Shown: positions 15,554-24,644 of the stretch, piece after piece
How the letters are laid out: each line of letters begins with the position of its first letter
Position numbering within the stretch: position 1 is the stretch's first letter
DNA from: DATDXV01 sp035289205
Lineage (GTDB): Archaea > Aenigmatarchaeota > Aenigmatarchaeia > Aenigmatarchaeales > DATDXV01
Direction of reading: 5' to 3'
NCBI GenBank assembly: GCA_035289205.1
Contig: DATDXV010000025.1
Coordinates: 1 to 36,757, forward strand
Length of the DNA: 36,757 nt
The notes under the pieces: generated by a model
What the model was told of the DNA's origin: nothing
Database searches by the model: none
What the model saw: the letters and a program-made list of their open reading frames with translations, nothing else
Program-made: the position numbers and the translations under genes

Positions 15554-16186
15554 ATGACAGAAGAGACTGGATACAAATCTGAATACGCACCAGACATACC
15601 TTTAATGAAATCTGATGCATGGATGCCATTGGGTGCGGCCTATGATATTTTCGTAAAAACCGGTATCATAGGTGGTGCTGAAAAACCTCAGCCAGGATTG
15701 TCTGACGAACTTATAGACGCTCTTTACCCTTCTATGAGATACAATGAAGCAGGAGTACCTATCAAAGGTATAGAGCCTCTTTTATCGTTTGAACAACAGA
15801 TGAGAATAGGCACAATGAGTGATCTTGGCGCTCTTATATACATGTTTACATTCCCAATATCAAATTTGATATATGGATGGAATGCGAAAAAAAATGAGAA
15901 AGTTAAGATACCTGCGACAAAAACCCTTCCGCTTAAGGAATTAAATGATATGTACATGGCTAGACATGGAGAGTCTTATTTGAAGTGGATAAATGGGAAT
16001 ACTACAAGTATTCCTGCAACGCCGAAGATTGTTGAGGAGGCGGAGTATAATGCTGCTGGAAATCTTATGGGGAAGAAGGTCAGCACAATAACCGAGGCAG
16101 GCTCTGCTGGTCAGAATTCACCATTAGTTGATTATCTGAAGGCAATGGAACAGGCAAAGATCTTCGCCGTTAATGCTAGTACCTAA
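15554..16186 (+). CDS. Hypothetical protein at the head of the membrane/filament locus
   Basis: I do not recognise this 210-residue protein. It is mostly polar with one hydrophobic stretch (DLGALIYMFTFPISNLIYGW, about 92-111) that could be a membrane segment or buried helix. It has no Cys and no signal peptide. Its AT-rich codons differ from flanking genes, and it has a strong promoter of its own. A role with the following membrane proteins is suggested by position only. Confidence 0.6.
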   Translation: MTEETGYKSEYAPDIPLMKSDAWMPLGAAYDIFVKTGIIGGAEKPQPGLSDELIDALYPSMRYNEAGVPIKGIEPLLSFEQQMRIGTMSDLGALIYMFTFPISNLIYGWNAKKNEKVKIPATKTLPLKELNDMYMARHGESYLKWINGNTTSIPATPKIVEEAEYNAAGNLMGKKVSTITEAGSAGQNSPLVDYLKAMEQAKIFAVNAST

Positions 16187-16236
16187 CCACTAGCGAAGCA
16201 GTATCCTATAAATATTAAAGGAGCGATAGCTTTCGC

Positions 16237-16809
16237 ATGGCAGTGAGCATAATAGATATAGTGCTTAGGGACATATTGAAGATAAGCCCTACGCTTATTT
16301 CTAAATATCCCACAGTCCAGGATCAGCTCTTGTATCTTATACTTATACCTCATGTCTTGCTGATTATCTTCATACTGGCATTTTCTAGGGGCTTTGTTGG
16401 TAGGTTTATATCGGGTCATCATGGCCTGAATTACCTTGTCTCTATAGTCCTGTACATATACCTTATTTACGCCGGCTGGTATGGATCTATATTGGTAAGC
16501 CTCTTTTCGCAGTTCCTCTATTTGGCACTGGCCATAGGTATAATTGTATTCTTCATTAACTTTATTTGGCATCCTGCAAGACTGCCAATGACAGGGAAGC
16601 TTTTGCAAGAGGCGGGCTCTCTGCTATCAAAGAAGACCATAGGCAAGGAGAAAATAAGGAAAGAAATCGTGAGGATAGGAAAGCAAATAAACAGTCTAAA
16701 CGCTGCAAGAGCGATGTTGCCAGCAGGAGATCCTTCCAGACATTACTATGATATACAAATAGCACAGCTAGAGGCAAAAAAAGCAGAGCTCAACGCAGAG
16801 CTTACTTGA
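16237..16809 (+). CDS. Membrane protein with C-terminal coiled coil
   Basis: This 190-residue protein has hydrophobic segments at about 28-48 (LLYLILIPHVLLIIFILAFS), 65-82 and 84-110. A charged, helical, probably coiled-coil tail covers about 125-190. It starts a run of five closely spaced membrane-protein genes, with 5 bp separating it from the next start. CCTATAAATATT lies about 28 nt upstream. The family is not recognised. Confidence 0.68.
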   Translation: MAVSIIDIVLRDILKISPTLISKYPTVQDQLLYLILIPHVLLIIFILAFSRGFVGRFISGHHGLNYLVSIVLYIYLIYAGWYGSILVSLFSQFLYLALAIGIIVFFINFIWHPARLPMTGKLLQEAGSLLSKKTIGKEKIRKEIVRIGKQINSLNAARAMLPAGDPSRHYYDIQIAQLEAKKAELNAELT

Positions 16810-16814
16810 TTTTT

Positions 16815-17342
16815 ATGGCTTTGGATCAAACACTGCTTATACCGTTTCTTTTTACCTTTGCCATAGTTTTGGGTGCATTGGAACTTTCCAAAGTCTTCAG
16901 ACATGGTATTAATGTTGTTTTGGCCATTTCCATGGGACTGTTTGCCGTCAGCTATGCTCCATTTCTTGTACTGCTTAATGCCTATCTTCCTACAGCTATC
17001 TGGATATTCATCGTATTATTCTTCATAGCTTTTGTCTTAAGGATATTCGGATTCAAGCCTGGTGGTATTGATCTCAATCCAGTGGAAACATTAGTGTGGA
17101 GTGGTGCAGCTTTTTTCCTCCTTCTCTCCGTTGGCTGGATGTTTTTGCAAACAGCGCGAATAACCCAGATACCTATTTTCGGAGATCCCAGCAATCTGAT
17201 TTTTCTTTTAGGCCTGTTATTTATAATAATATTGTTCTGGAAGGCTTTCCATGGCCATTCCCAGACAGAGGCATACAAAGCTGCATATGAGAAACAGGAG
17301 AAACAGTTAGAAAAAGAAAAGAAGCAGAAGGGCGGAGAATAA
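16815..17342 (+). CDS. Four-helix membrane protein, paralog 1
   Basis: This 175-residue protein has four predicted membrane helices (about 5-25, 30-50, 55-75, 90-140) and a Lys/Glu-rich cytoplasmic tail (EKQEKQLEKEKKQK). Its start, LLIPFLFTFAIVLGALELSKV, resembles 'LLWLLTFAIVYGLLSKAKV' of the three proteins downstream, so it is a diverged member of the same family. ATG 16815 is preferred over an upstream TTG. No known family is recognised. Confidence 0.65.
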   Translation: MALDQTLLIPFLFTFAIVLGALELSKVFRHGINVVLAISMGLFAVSYAPFLVLLNAYLPTAIWIFIVLFFIAFVLRIFGFKPGGIDLNPVETLVWSGAAFFLLLSVGWMFLQTARITQIPIFGDPSNLIFLLGLLFIIILFWKAFHGHSQTEAYKAAYEKQEKQLEKEKKQKGGE

Positions 17343-17386
17343 ATCAAGATTTATAAGTCTGTGTTGCAATACTAAAAGTGGTTCAA

Positions 17387-17896
17387 ATGGCAGCCGGAAT
17401 CGAGACTTTCATCATATCTGCAAGGGAAGCTGGCTTACCATTGGTTCTCTTGTGGCTTTTGACGCTTGCAATCGTCTATGGAATCCTTTCGCATGTCAAG
17501 ATGCCCCAGTCAGTTTCAGCTAGAGGGGTTATTTCAATAGTCTCTTCCTTCCTCGTGCTTTTGGCAGCAGCGGGAACAGCAGCTGCTTCATTCGTTACAA
17601 GCCTTGTAACTGCCACGGTCTTGATAGCGTTCAGTTTAATGATAATAATCATACTCATAGAGGTGGCTGGGGCGAAAGGAGAGGGAGGAAAGCATATCTT
17701 CGCTGCTCACTCAAAGCTCTTCGGCTTCGCGTTCCTTATTCTGCTTATACTTGTATTCATAGGGACAGGCGGGTTAGGCTTTTTAAATCTGCCCAACATA
17801 ACTATCTCGGACCCTGTATTGGCTTTGGGGTTCTTTTTGGTCGTCATGGTACTGGCGATCTGGGTCATGGTAAAAGGCGGAGATAAAAAGGAGTGA
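17387..17896 (+). CDS. Four-helix membrane protein, paralog 2
   Basis: This 169-residue membrane protein shares the block 'LVLLWLLTLAIVYGILSHVKMPQ' and the following hydrophobic pattern with the next two genes. Its last helix ends in a short basic tail (MVKGGDKKE). ATG 17387 is chosen over GTG 17378 because paralogs begin at the same point. AAGATTTATAAG (17345-17356) looks like a promoter for this gene and the two that follow. Function unknown; position suggests a structural membrane component of the filament-like machine. Confidence 0.7.
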   Translation: MAAGIETFIISAREAGLPLVLLWLLTLAIVYGILSHVKMPQSVSARGVISIVSSFLVLLAAAGTAAASFVTSLVTATVLIAFSLMIIIILIEVAGAKGEGGKHIFAAHSKLFGFAFLILLILVFIGTGGLGFLNLPNITISDPVLALGFFLVVMVLAIWVMVKGGDKKE

Positions 17897-17900
17897 TTGA

Positions 17901-18428
17901 ATGGCGCTTGATATAACGACGTTGCAAAGATTGGGTATCGGAGATGTAATTCTCTGGATGCTAACCTTCGCAATTATTTATGGCGTACTAAGCCAGGCCA
18001 AAATCCCAGAGCAGAAGCCCATTAGGGCAATAATTGCCATGGTTGTAGGATTTTTTGTTATTTTGGCTGCCCCTTCGACTTTCATAGCCACACTGGCAAA
18101 TCTTTCCACAGGTTTGCTTGTAGGTGTTTTGGTTCTTTTGGTTGCTTTGATATTCATCGAGGTTGGAGGGCTCAAACACTTTGAGTATGCTGTCGGAGAA
18201 AAAGATAAAGAAGGCAATCTCAATGTTCGAGATGTTAAGCATAAAAAGATAGGGGAAAGGAATCCATACCTTGTTGCAATTCTATTGCTCATATTCGCTT
18301 TATTAATATTTCTAGCCGCCGGAGGTGCGCAATTCCTTGGTTTCAAGTCTTTGCCTCAGTTTGATGTCTTGGGGGTTGTGTTTTTAATTGTTATAATACT
18401 AGCTGTAATATGGATGATTAGAGGATAG
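17901..18428 (+). CDS. Four-helix membrane protein, paralog 3
   Basis: This 175-residue paralog follows after 4 bp. It contains LQRLGIGDVILWMLTFAIIY and IPEQKPIRAIIAMVVGFFV, aligned with the proteins on both sides. A charged loop of about 25 residues (GEKDKEGNLNVRDVKHKK) separates helices 3 and 4. No catalytic motif is seen. Tandem duplication followed by divergence is the simplest origin. Confidence 0.7.
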   Translation: MALDITTLQRLGIGDVILWMLTFAIIYGVLSQAKIPEQKPIRAIIAMVVGFFVILAAPSTFIATLANLSTGLLVGVLVLLVALIFIEVGGLKHFEYAVGEKDKEGNLNVRDVKHKKIGERNPYLVAILLLIFALLIFLAAGGAQFLGFKSLPQFDVLGVVFLIVIILAVIWMIRG

Positions 18429-18430
18429 AT

Positions 18431-18979
18431 ATGGCTGTAGACACAGGTTCAACGGTTTCAGGTTTTCTGCAGAGACTCGGATTTGCAGATATACTCTTAT
18501 GGCTTCTCACGTTTGCTATAGTATATGGACTGCTTTCGAAGGCGAAGGTGCCTCAGTCCAAGGAGGCGCAGGCTATAATAGCAATGGTATTTGGTTTTCT
18601 TGTGCTCTTTGCTGTTCCTTCCGCTGTTGTAGGTTACATATCCCAGCTATCGACAGGGCTCGTATTGGTTCTATTGGGACTTCTTGTATTCATAGTGTTG
18701 ATGGAAGCGTTAGGCTTCAAATTAAAGAAGGTTCTTCCAGTCTTTGACGAGAAAACTGGCAAAAAAATAGGTGCAACAGAAAAGGAAATGAGCGTCTTTG
18801 AAGCGCACCCATATGTTTTCGGAGCCGCATTCCTAATTATAATAGCATTACTGTTTGTCAGCTCTGGCGGATTGAGTATTCTTGGCATTAAGATACCAAC
18901 AGGTTTTGATATAACAGGAACAGCGGTGATAATTGCTGTTATCTTGGCTGTTCTTTGGATATTGTTCAAGGGAGAGTAG
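18431..18979 (+). CDS. Four-helix membrane protein, paralog 4
   Basis: This 182-residue paralog starts 2 bp after the previous stop. It contains LQRLGFADILLWLLTFAIVY and VPQSKEAQAIIAMVFGFLV, and the helix 3-4 loop (FDEKTGKKIGATEKEMSVF) is in the same place as in paralog 3. It ends 2 bp before the convergent coiled-coil gene. Function unknown. Confidence 0.7.
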   Translation: MAVDTGSTVSGFLQRLGFADILLWLLTFAIVYGLLSKAKVPQSKEAQAIIAMVFGFLVLFAVPSAVVGYISQLSTGLVLVLLGLLVFIVLMEALGFKLKKVLPVFDEKTGKKIGATEKEMSVFEAHPYVFGAAFLIIIALLFVSSGGLSILGIKIPTGFDITGTAVIIAVILAVLWILFKGE

Positions 18980-18981
18980 GT

Positions 18982-19749
18982 TTACTTCTCTTCCTTCATC
19001 TTCTCTATGACATCAGAAATAGATCTCATGTTGTCTGTTAATGCGGGAAGCATTTCCTTGAAGACCTTTTCTATTGACCCGATCCTTCCCTCTATTTCGC
19101 CGAGGGAATCGCCGAAGTGATCGAACTTGTTTCCTAGGGTCTGTTCCTTTTCTTTCATTATCTTCTCCATCTCAATAACCCTCTTCCTAAGGTCTTCGAT
19201 TTGCGATTGCAGCTGAATGTCGCGTCTTTCAAAATTACCCAGCCTGTCCTCAAAATCGTTCCACTTCTCGTTCACCACGCCTTCTATTATTTCTTCCAAG
19301 GTTATCTCCGCCTCAGGCGTCTGGAACTGCTGCTGAGGCCTCGGTTCAAAGGTGAATTCTGGACTGCTAGGATTAGAAACCTGCATAGGCGGTCCCTGGC
19401 CTGGCATTGCTAAATGCTCGGGAGGCTGGCCAATTCTCTGCGGCCTCCCCTGCGTACCCATTTGCGGCGGTCCCATCTGCATGCCTGGAGGCGGACCCAT
19501 TGCTTCCGACATCAATCCCTGCGGAAGCTGCTGCTCTTCAGCTGGAGCTTCCGGTTCTCCGACAACCCTGCCTCTTAGCGCAGAGTTCATGGCGGCAGAA
19601 ATCTTTGATTCAGGGACGCCCGCTTTCCTTAATCTCTCCTCAATCATTGGAGCTGGCATCCCCTGCGCGGCATACCTTTCAGCCAATTCATCCGCAGTAT
19701 AGCCCTGTCTTTGCGGCTGGTCCTTCCTTTTGCCTAAGAAAAATACCAT
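18982..19749 (-). CDS. Coiled-coil protein with Pro/Gln/Met-rich linker
   Basis: This 255-residue cytosolic protein has three parts. An N-terminal UBA-like helical unit covers about 15-55 (TADELAERYAAQGMPAPMI, VPESKISAAMNSAL). A low-complexity Pro/Gly/Gln/Met linker covers about 70-145. The rest, to 255, is an amphipathic coiled coil (LRKRVIEMEKIMKEKEQTL). The domain order recalls archaellum FlaC/FlaD-type coiled-coil proteins, but I see no decisive motif. I prefer ATG 19749 to GTG 19758, with GGGTGA just upstream. It sits between the membrane paralogs and the ATPase, on the opposite strand. Confidence 0.65.
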   Translation of the reverse strand: MVFFLGKRKDQPQRQGYTADELAERYAAQGMPAPMIEERLRKAGVPESKISAAMNSALRGRVVGEPEAPAEEQQLPQGLMSEAMGPPPGMQMGPPQMGTQGRPQRIGQPPEHLAMPGQGPPMQVSNPSSPEFTFEPRPQQQFQTPEAEITLEEIIEGVVNEKWNDFEDRLGNFERRDIQLQSQIEDLRKRVIEMEKIMKEKEQTLGNKFDHFGDSLGEIEGRIGSIEKVFKEMLPALTDNMRSISDVIEKMKEEK

Positions 19750-19761
19750 AGTGGTCACCCA

Positions 19762-20142
19762 TTATTCTAGTTTCTCCTTTATTAATCTTGTTACTTCTTC
19801 CCTCGTAGCGAAATTTGACTTCATGGGGCTGTATATTGATATCATGCTCTCAAGCTCCTTCAGCTCCGCCTTTTTGGCTGTTTTTTCCAGAGCCTTGTTC
19901 ATCCTCTGAAGCTCCGCATCGATTCTTGCTGTCTCGGCTTCCACATCCTTCAGCCTTTCATTGACTTTCGAGACCGTTGCCTTGACTTCCTCGTTCTGCC
20001 TAAGAAACGCGTTCTCAATGTTTCCCAGAACGTTCTCTATCGCAGAATTCTTGTTTTCAAGGTCCCTAAGCCTTCGGCTCTGCTCATTGAGCCTTCTCAT
20101 AACCTCGTTTAAAACAACCCCAATATCTTTAGCTTCTACCAA
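19762..20142 (-). CDS. Small coiled-coil protein
   Basis: This 126-residue protein is almost entirely heptad-like (NEVMRRLNEQSRRLRDLENK, VNERLKDVEAETARIDAELQ). It resembles prefoldin- or FlaC-like coiled coils without a specific match. The only start in frame is TTG 20142, because a TAA lies just upstream; the next ATG is 14 codons in. It is the first gene of a two-gene minus-strand unit with the 19749 gene, 12 bp downstream, and is divergent from the filament ATPase. Confidence 0.62.
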   Translation of the reverse strand: MVEAKDIGVVLNEVMRRLNEQSRRLRDLENKNSAIENVLGNIENAFLRQNEEVKATVSKVNERLKDVEAETARIDAELQRMNKALEKTAKKAELKELESMISIYSPMKSNFATREEVTRLIKEKLE

Positions 20143-20203
20143 GGTACCACAAATATATTACTTGCTTTAATAAATAAGTACCTAGAATATAAATGGTGAT
20201 TTG
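20143..20203. promoter_or_regulatory. Divergent promoter between coiled-coil operon and filament ATPase
   Basis: The AT-rich gap holds CTTTAATAAATAAG (20165-20178), about 27-32 nt from both starts, plus AGAATATAAATGG nearer the ATPase. Both units may be co-regulated from here. No clear operator is visible. Confidence 0.4.
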
Positions 20204-22438
20204 ATGGTCTTTGAAGTCGAGGTAAAGGAGGGAACCCTGAGAATGGACGTTATGGGTTCCATATTCGGCTTTACAGTTGAAGATTCAGACGTTATCATGG
20301 CCAAGGTCATCAACCAGCTTCTAGAGGAAAAACGCGTCACCAACATCGTTCTCTCCGAGACAAGGGAGTATGAGTATGATGTTGCGCAGACGCAGATGCT
20401 GAAGGAGGTCGCATATTTAATTGAAGATGTTGTAAGGGAGAGGAAGCTGCTTGCCCTGAAGAACTTCGGAGGGGAGAAGTTCGGAAAATATGTCGGGACA
20501 TGGTACACATGGCTTTACAACCTCATAACCTTCCAGCTGAGAGGGGATCCGATCGGGGCGTATGTGAATGCAACAAGGGAGCTGAGGCATGTCAGAGCGA
20601 AGCTGGAGACTGCGGAGGGGGATTTCAAGGAAGCCCTTGAGAACTATGCTGTAAATGTCCTGCTTCCGCTCAAGGACGCACTGGAAAATCTTACGCTCAT
20701 CAAACTTTCAAAGCCTTATCTTATTGCATATCATATCGGAGACAGGAAGCTTTACAGGGAAATCCTGAAGCCTACAGTAAGGCCAAATTTCATGTTCACG
20801 AAGTTCATGATCGAGAAGCCTGTTGGGGAGACTGTTGCCAGATACTCGATCGGGGATTCTGAGGTTGAGATTTTCAAGATACCTGGAAAGGTAAGGCATA
20901 TTTATCATATTGTTCCTCCGGAGTTCAGGCTGAGCGAGGAAGAATACACCCTGCTGGACGGCGCGAGAAGGATACTTGAGGAGAGGAAGCCGCAGGAGCT
21001 TGAGATCAAAGAGCAGGAGAGGATGAGGGAGCTCTTCCAGACCCTGAGCAGGGAACTGATAAGAGAGCTTGCAGAAAACTATGGGTTCAGCTATGCGGAA
21101 AGGGAGATTGAAAAGCTTGCAACAATTCTAACTAGATACACTGCAGGTCTCGGTGTGACAGAGCCGCTGCTTGCTGACGACAGGATACAGGATATTTACC
21201 TGAATCCTCCATTGGGAGCATCGCCATTATTTATTTATCATCAGGACTTTGAGGAGTGCGAAACTAATCTTATTCCAACGAAGGCTGACGGGGAGAGACT
21301 CGCAACAAGGTTCAAGCTTCTCTCTGAGAGGCCTCTTGACGAGGCGAATCCTGTTCTAGACACAGAAATAACTGTTCCGGGGGGGGTTGCTAGAATAGCT
21401 GCCATCAATCCAAGATTATCTCCGGACGGATTGGGTTTTGCGATAAGAAGGCACAGGTTCAAGCCATGGACCTTCCCATTATTCATGAATGAGAAGATGT
21501 TTGATTCTCTGTTCGCTGGGCTGATGTGGTTTGTCGCATCATATGGAAGGACTGTTCTTATCGGCGGATCAAGGGGCGCAGGGAAAACATCCCTGTTAAA
21601 TGCTTTCATGCTTCAGGTCCTTCCTTATTACAGGATGATTACGGTCGAGGACACATTAGAAATCGCAGTTGACCATATGCGAAAACTTGGATATAACATA
21701 AACAGACTGAAGTCAAGATCTGTTATAACAAGGGTTGAGCTTGAGCTCCCTGCAGAGGAAGTTATCAGAACAGCCCTGCGTCTCGGCGATTCCTGCTTGT
21801 TCATCGGAGAGGTTAGGAGCAGAGAAGCTGTTGCGCTTTTCGAGGCAATGCGTATCGGCGCAATGGCAAATGTTGTCGCAGGCACTGTTCATGGCGAGAG
21901 CACCTACGGCATCTATGACAGGATCGTTAACGACCTTGGGGTAGTTCCCACTTCCTTTAAGGCAGTGGATCTTGTGGCAATTGCGAACAAGCTGAAGACA
22001 GTTGATGGACTGAGGAGCTTCAGGAGAATAACAGAGCTGACAGAGGTTAGGAAGCACTGGAAGGGAGATCCTTCGGAGGAAGGTGGATTTGTCAATCTCA
22101 TGGAGTACTCATCCAGGGACGACAAGCTCATACCAAGCGATACGCTGCTCAACGGAGAATCGCAGGTGCTTAATAGCATTGCAATGCGCGTCCCCGGCTG
22201 GGCAGGAAGATGGGACGCTGTCTGGGACAACATAAACCTCAGAGGAAGGGTGCTGCAGACAATTGTCAACATAGCGAATGACAACGGGAGGAAGGATCTG
22301 CTTGAGGCGGATAATCTTGTCAAGGCTAACCAGTTCTTCCATATTGTTTCTGAGATGGTAAGGAAGGAGACAGGGGAAGTTGACGCTAACAGGGTCTATA
22401 ATGAATGGCTGCAGATGTTCAAGGAATCAGTGAAGTAG
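20204..22438 (+). CDS. Type IV filament / type II-IV secretion ATPase (TadA/FlaI/VirB11 superfamily)
   Basis: This hexameric motor ATPase powers assembly of type IV pilus-like filaments. Of its 744 residues, about 300 form an N-terminal domain without a known name. The CpaF/FlaI-like core follows: LLADDRIQDIYLNPP, Walker A GGSRGAGKTSLLN (about 454-466), the acidic ITVEDTLEIAV, Walker B CLFIGEVRSREAV (about 530-542) and the His box AGTVHGEST. The protein is long for FlaI (about 540), mainly through the N-terminal extension and a C-terminal tail of about 100 residues. The stop is followed immediately by the platform gene, so they are co-expressed. Confidence 0.9.
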   Translation: MVFEVEVKEGTLRMDVMGSIFGFTVEDSDVIMAKVINQLLEEKRVTNIVLSETREYEYDVAQTQMLKEVAYLIEDVVRERKLLALKNFGGEKFGKYVGTWYTWLYNLITFQLRGDPIGAYVNATRELRHVRAKLETAEGDFKEALENYAVNVLLPLKDALENLTLIKLSKPYLIAYHIGDRKLYREILKPTVRPNFMFTKFMIEKPVGETVARYSIGDSEVEIFKIPGKVRHIYHIVPPEFRLSEEEYTLLDGARRILEERKPQELEIKEQERMRELFQTLSRELIRELAENYGFSYAEREIEKLATILTRYTAGLGVTEPLLADDRIQDIYLNPPLGASPLFIYHQDFEECETNLIPTKADGERLATRFKLLSERPLDEANPVLDTEITVPGGVARIAAINPRLSPDGLGFAIRRHRFKPWTFPLFMNEKMFDSLFAGLMWFVASYGRTVLIGGSRGAGKTSLLNAFMLQVLPYYRMITVEDTLEIAVDHMRKLGYNINRLKSRSVITRVELELPAEEVIRTALRLGDSCLFIGEVRSREAVALFEAMRIGAMANVVAGTVHGESTYGIYDRIVNDLGVVPTSFKAVDLVAIANKLKTVDGLRSFRRITELTEVRKHWKGDPSEEGGFVNLMEYSSRDDKLIPSDTLLNGESQVLNSIAMRVPGWAGRWDAVWDNINLRGRVLQTIVNIANDNGRKDLLEADNLVKANQFFHIVSEMVRKETGEVDANRVYNEWLQMFKESVK

Positions 22439-24520
22439 ATGTTTGACAGAAAGGAAGATGCAGAGAAGAGGGCAATGGAAGCCAAAAGAAAGGAGCTGGA
22501 GAAAGTAAGAAAGATGAGCGAGATACAGATTCCTACTGCCAGCAGTCCAAGATCGGAGAGGCTTATTCCAAAACCGAAGGATTACAGGGAGTTCATGAAG
22601 GAGATAAAGCAGCGTCCGCAGGGCATTTATGAGAAACTTTGCGCAATTTCTGAAAAGTTTCCCGGAATAGAGCCCCCCACAGAGATGAAGAGGAGCTTGC
22701 AGGACAGCATCGGTGCCGCGTTCATTTATGCCACGCCGAAGGGCGCGTTCTCCGCGGCTCTTTTGATCGGTGTTTCCCTAATTCTGCTTACATCGCTCTT
22801 GATGTATGTTGGAATAGGACTGACAATGGGAATGGTCCTGGTTCTTCTTTCTGTTCTGACAGGATGGTATACCTACAACTATCCTTCTTCAGTTGCAAAT
22901 TCCTTGACGCTGAGGATGTCTGCGGACTCTGTGCTTGCAATCTTGTACATGGTCCTTTACATGAGAAACTCGCCGAACCTGGAGGGCGCGATTCGGTTTG
23001 CCGCGCAGAACCTGAAAGGACCTCTGGCATGGGACCTTAAGAAACTTTTATGGGATATAGAGCTTGGCAAGTATCCGTCCGCTAATGCAGCAGTCTTGAG
23101 CTATGTCGAGAAATGGAAGGAGAAGAACAGGGAGTTTGCGGAAGCGCTCAACCTTCTGAGGCAGACCGATGTTGGCGTTGCAAGAAAAGCCGCGCTTTTC
23201 GATGAGACAATAAACGTAATCCTGGACGGAACGAAGGAGCGAGCGAAGCATTTTGCTGAAGGGCTGAGGATGCCGATGATGGCTATCAATGCGCTGGGCA
23301 TTCTTCTGCCTATAATAGGACTGGTGATGTTCCCTGTTGTCATAATTTTCATGTCGAGCGTTGCGAAACCGATATTCCTCTTTGTTGGATATGATATTTT
23401 GCTGCCTCTGATGCTGATATTCCTAGTGAACCATACACTGAAGACAAAGCCGCCCACATTCTCGCAGCCTGACATAACTGAGGCAAGAGGCGTCTCGCCC
23501 CTCGGCTACATAAAGATAAGAGAGAGATTGCTGCCTGTCTGGCCATTTGCGGTTGCCATCGGACTTGTCTTTTCTATAGTTTCCCTGCTCATGACTTCCT
23601 CCTCAGATCTTTTCACCTCCGTAAACGGTTCTGTGCTGGGAATAATGGGACTGGCATTTGCGATCGTTATTTATGCCTACTTGGATTCGTATCAGAAGGC
23701 GAAGCTCAGGGCAGATATAGAGAGGATAGAGGACGAGTTCTCTGTTGCGCTGTTCGAGCTTGGAAACCTTCTTGCAAGCGGCGTGCCTATCGAGCTTGCT
23801 GTTGACAAGGTCAGGGCAAATGTCAAGAACCTGAAGGTTGCCGAGCTTTTCGAAATAACCTCGATGAACATGAAGAAATTCGGCTACACGTTTGAGGAGG
23901 CGATGTTCAACAAGGATGTGGGCGCGATATGGTACTACCCCTCCAAACTGATCAGGTCCATAATGCAGGTTGTTGTCCAGTCATCGAAGAAGAGCGTTGC
24001 CTCCGCCTCAGATTCCATGCTTGTTGTCTCTAGGTACCTGAAGGGCGTCCATGATGTAAAGGAGGAGATAAACGATATTCTCAGCGAAACGCTTGCAAGC
24101 ATGAAGTTCCTTGCGATGATACTTGCCCCATTAGTGGGAGGCATAACAGTCACGATGGCTGTTGTTATTCTGCAGATCCTTGGAAACATAGGGACAAGAA
24201 TAGCTTCCATAGTCCAGCAGGGGGGATCAATGTCAACAATACAATTGGGGTTGCTGGGCGGTTTTGGCCTGGGTGGAGGTGCGCCGCCTATAACAGCAAC
24301 AGCGTTCCAGTTCATAATAGGGATTTACATGATAGAGATATCCCTGCTTCTCTCTATCTTTATCAACAGGGTCCAGTACGGGGACGATGCGATAGGGGAA
24401 AGGCTGTCGGTCAGCAGGACCTTGCTGATAGGGATCTTTATTTATGCGATAAGCTGGTATATTACATTTGGATTGTTTGGCGGAACAGTGCAGGCTCTGC
24501 TGACTCCAACGGGTGGATAA
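22439..24520 (+). CDS. Type IV filament platform protein (T2SF/TadC/FlaJ-like, two domains)
   Basis: This is the inner-membrane platform that pairs with the filament ATPase. The 693-residue protein has a soluble basic N-terminus (about 1-90) and two GspF/T2SF-type modules. One lies around 170-275 (helical, LLRQTDVGVARKAALFDETI) and one around 430-555 (ELGNLLASGVPIELAVDKV, YLKGVHDVKEEINDILSE). They are separated and followed by hydrophobic helices near 95-150, 278-335, 365-420, 558-585 and the C-terminus. The start codon abuts the ATPase stop, implying coupled translation. It is larger than FlaJ (about 550). Confidence 0.88.
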   Translation: MFDRKEDAEKRAMEAKRKELEKVRKMSEIQIPTASSPRSERLIPKPKDYREFMKEIKQRPQGIYEKLCAISEKFPGIEPPTEMKRSLQDSIGAAFIYATPKGAFSAALLIGVSLILLTSLLMYVGIGLTMGMVLVLLSVLTGWYTYNYPSSVANSLTLRMSADSVLAILYMVLYMRNSPNLEGAIRFAAQNLKGPLAWDLKKLLWDIELGKYPSANAAVLSYVEKWKEKNREFAEALNLLRQTDVGVARKAALFDETINVILDGTKERAKHFAEGLRMPMMAINALGILLPIIGLVMFPVVIIFMSSVAKPIFLFVGYDILLPLMLIFLVNHTLKTKPPTFSQPDITEARGVSPLGYIKIRERLLPVWPFAVAIGLVFSIVSLLMTSSSDLFTSVNGSVLGIMGLAFAIVIYAYLDSYQKAKLRADIERIEDEFSVALFELGNLLASGVPIELAVDKVRANVKNLKVAELFEITSMNMKKFGYTFEEAMFNKDVGAIWYYPSKLIRSIMQVVVQSSKKSVASASDSMLVVSRYLKGVHDVKEEINDILSETLASMKFLAMILAPLVGGITVTMAVVILQILGNIGTRIASIVQQGGSMSTIQLGLLGGFGLGGGAPPITATAFQFIIGIYMIEISLLLSIFINRVQYGDDAIGERLSVSRTLLIGIFIYAISWYITFGLFGGTVQALLTPTGG

Positions 24521-24640
24521 ATGAGACCGGTAATGATGGCATACTATGTTTTGATAGGTCTGCTAGGCGTGGCTTTATTTCTTTTGGTGGCGAATGCTAT
24601 CCTGAGCAACCTGCTGAACGTGCAGGTCATTCCTAAGTGA
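24521..24640 (+). CDS. Tiny single-pass membrane protein (39 aa)
   Basis: The frame directly follows the platform stop and encodes 39 residues: MRPVMMAYYVLIGLLGVALF, then more hydrophobic residues, then SNLLNVQVIPK. One membrane helix follows a short positive N-terminus, as in a minor pilin or small assembly factor. No prepilin-peptidase motif is clear. Position and spacing (0 and 4 bp) make it a real operon member. Confidence 0.55.
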   Translation: MRPVMMAYYVLIGLLGVALFLLVANAILSNLLNVQVIPK

Positions 24641-24644
24641 TCAT

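Noticed and set aside
19352..19751. Plus-strand Gly/Pro-rich ORFs of 114-116 residues
   Set aside because: They are antisense to the Pro/Gln-rich linker of the coiled-coil protein and have no promoter or ribosome binding site.
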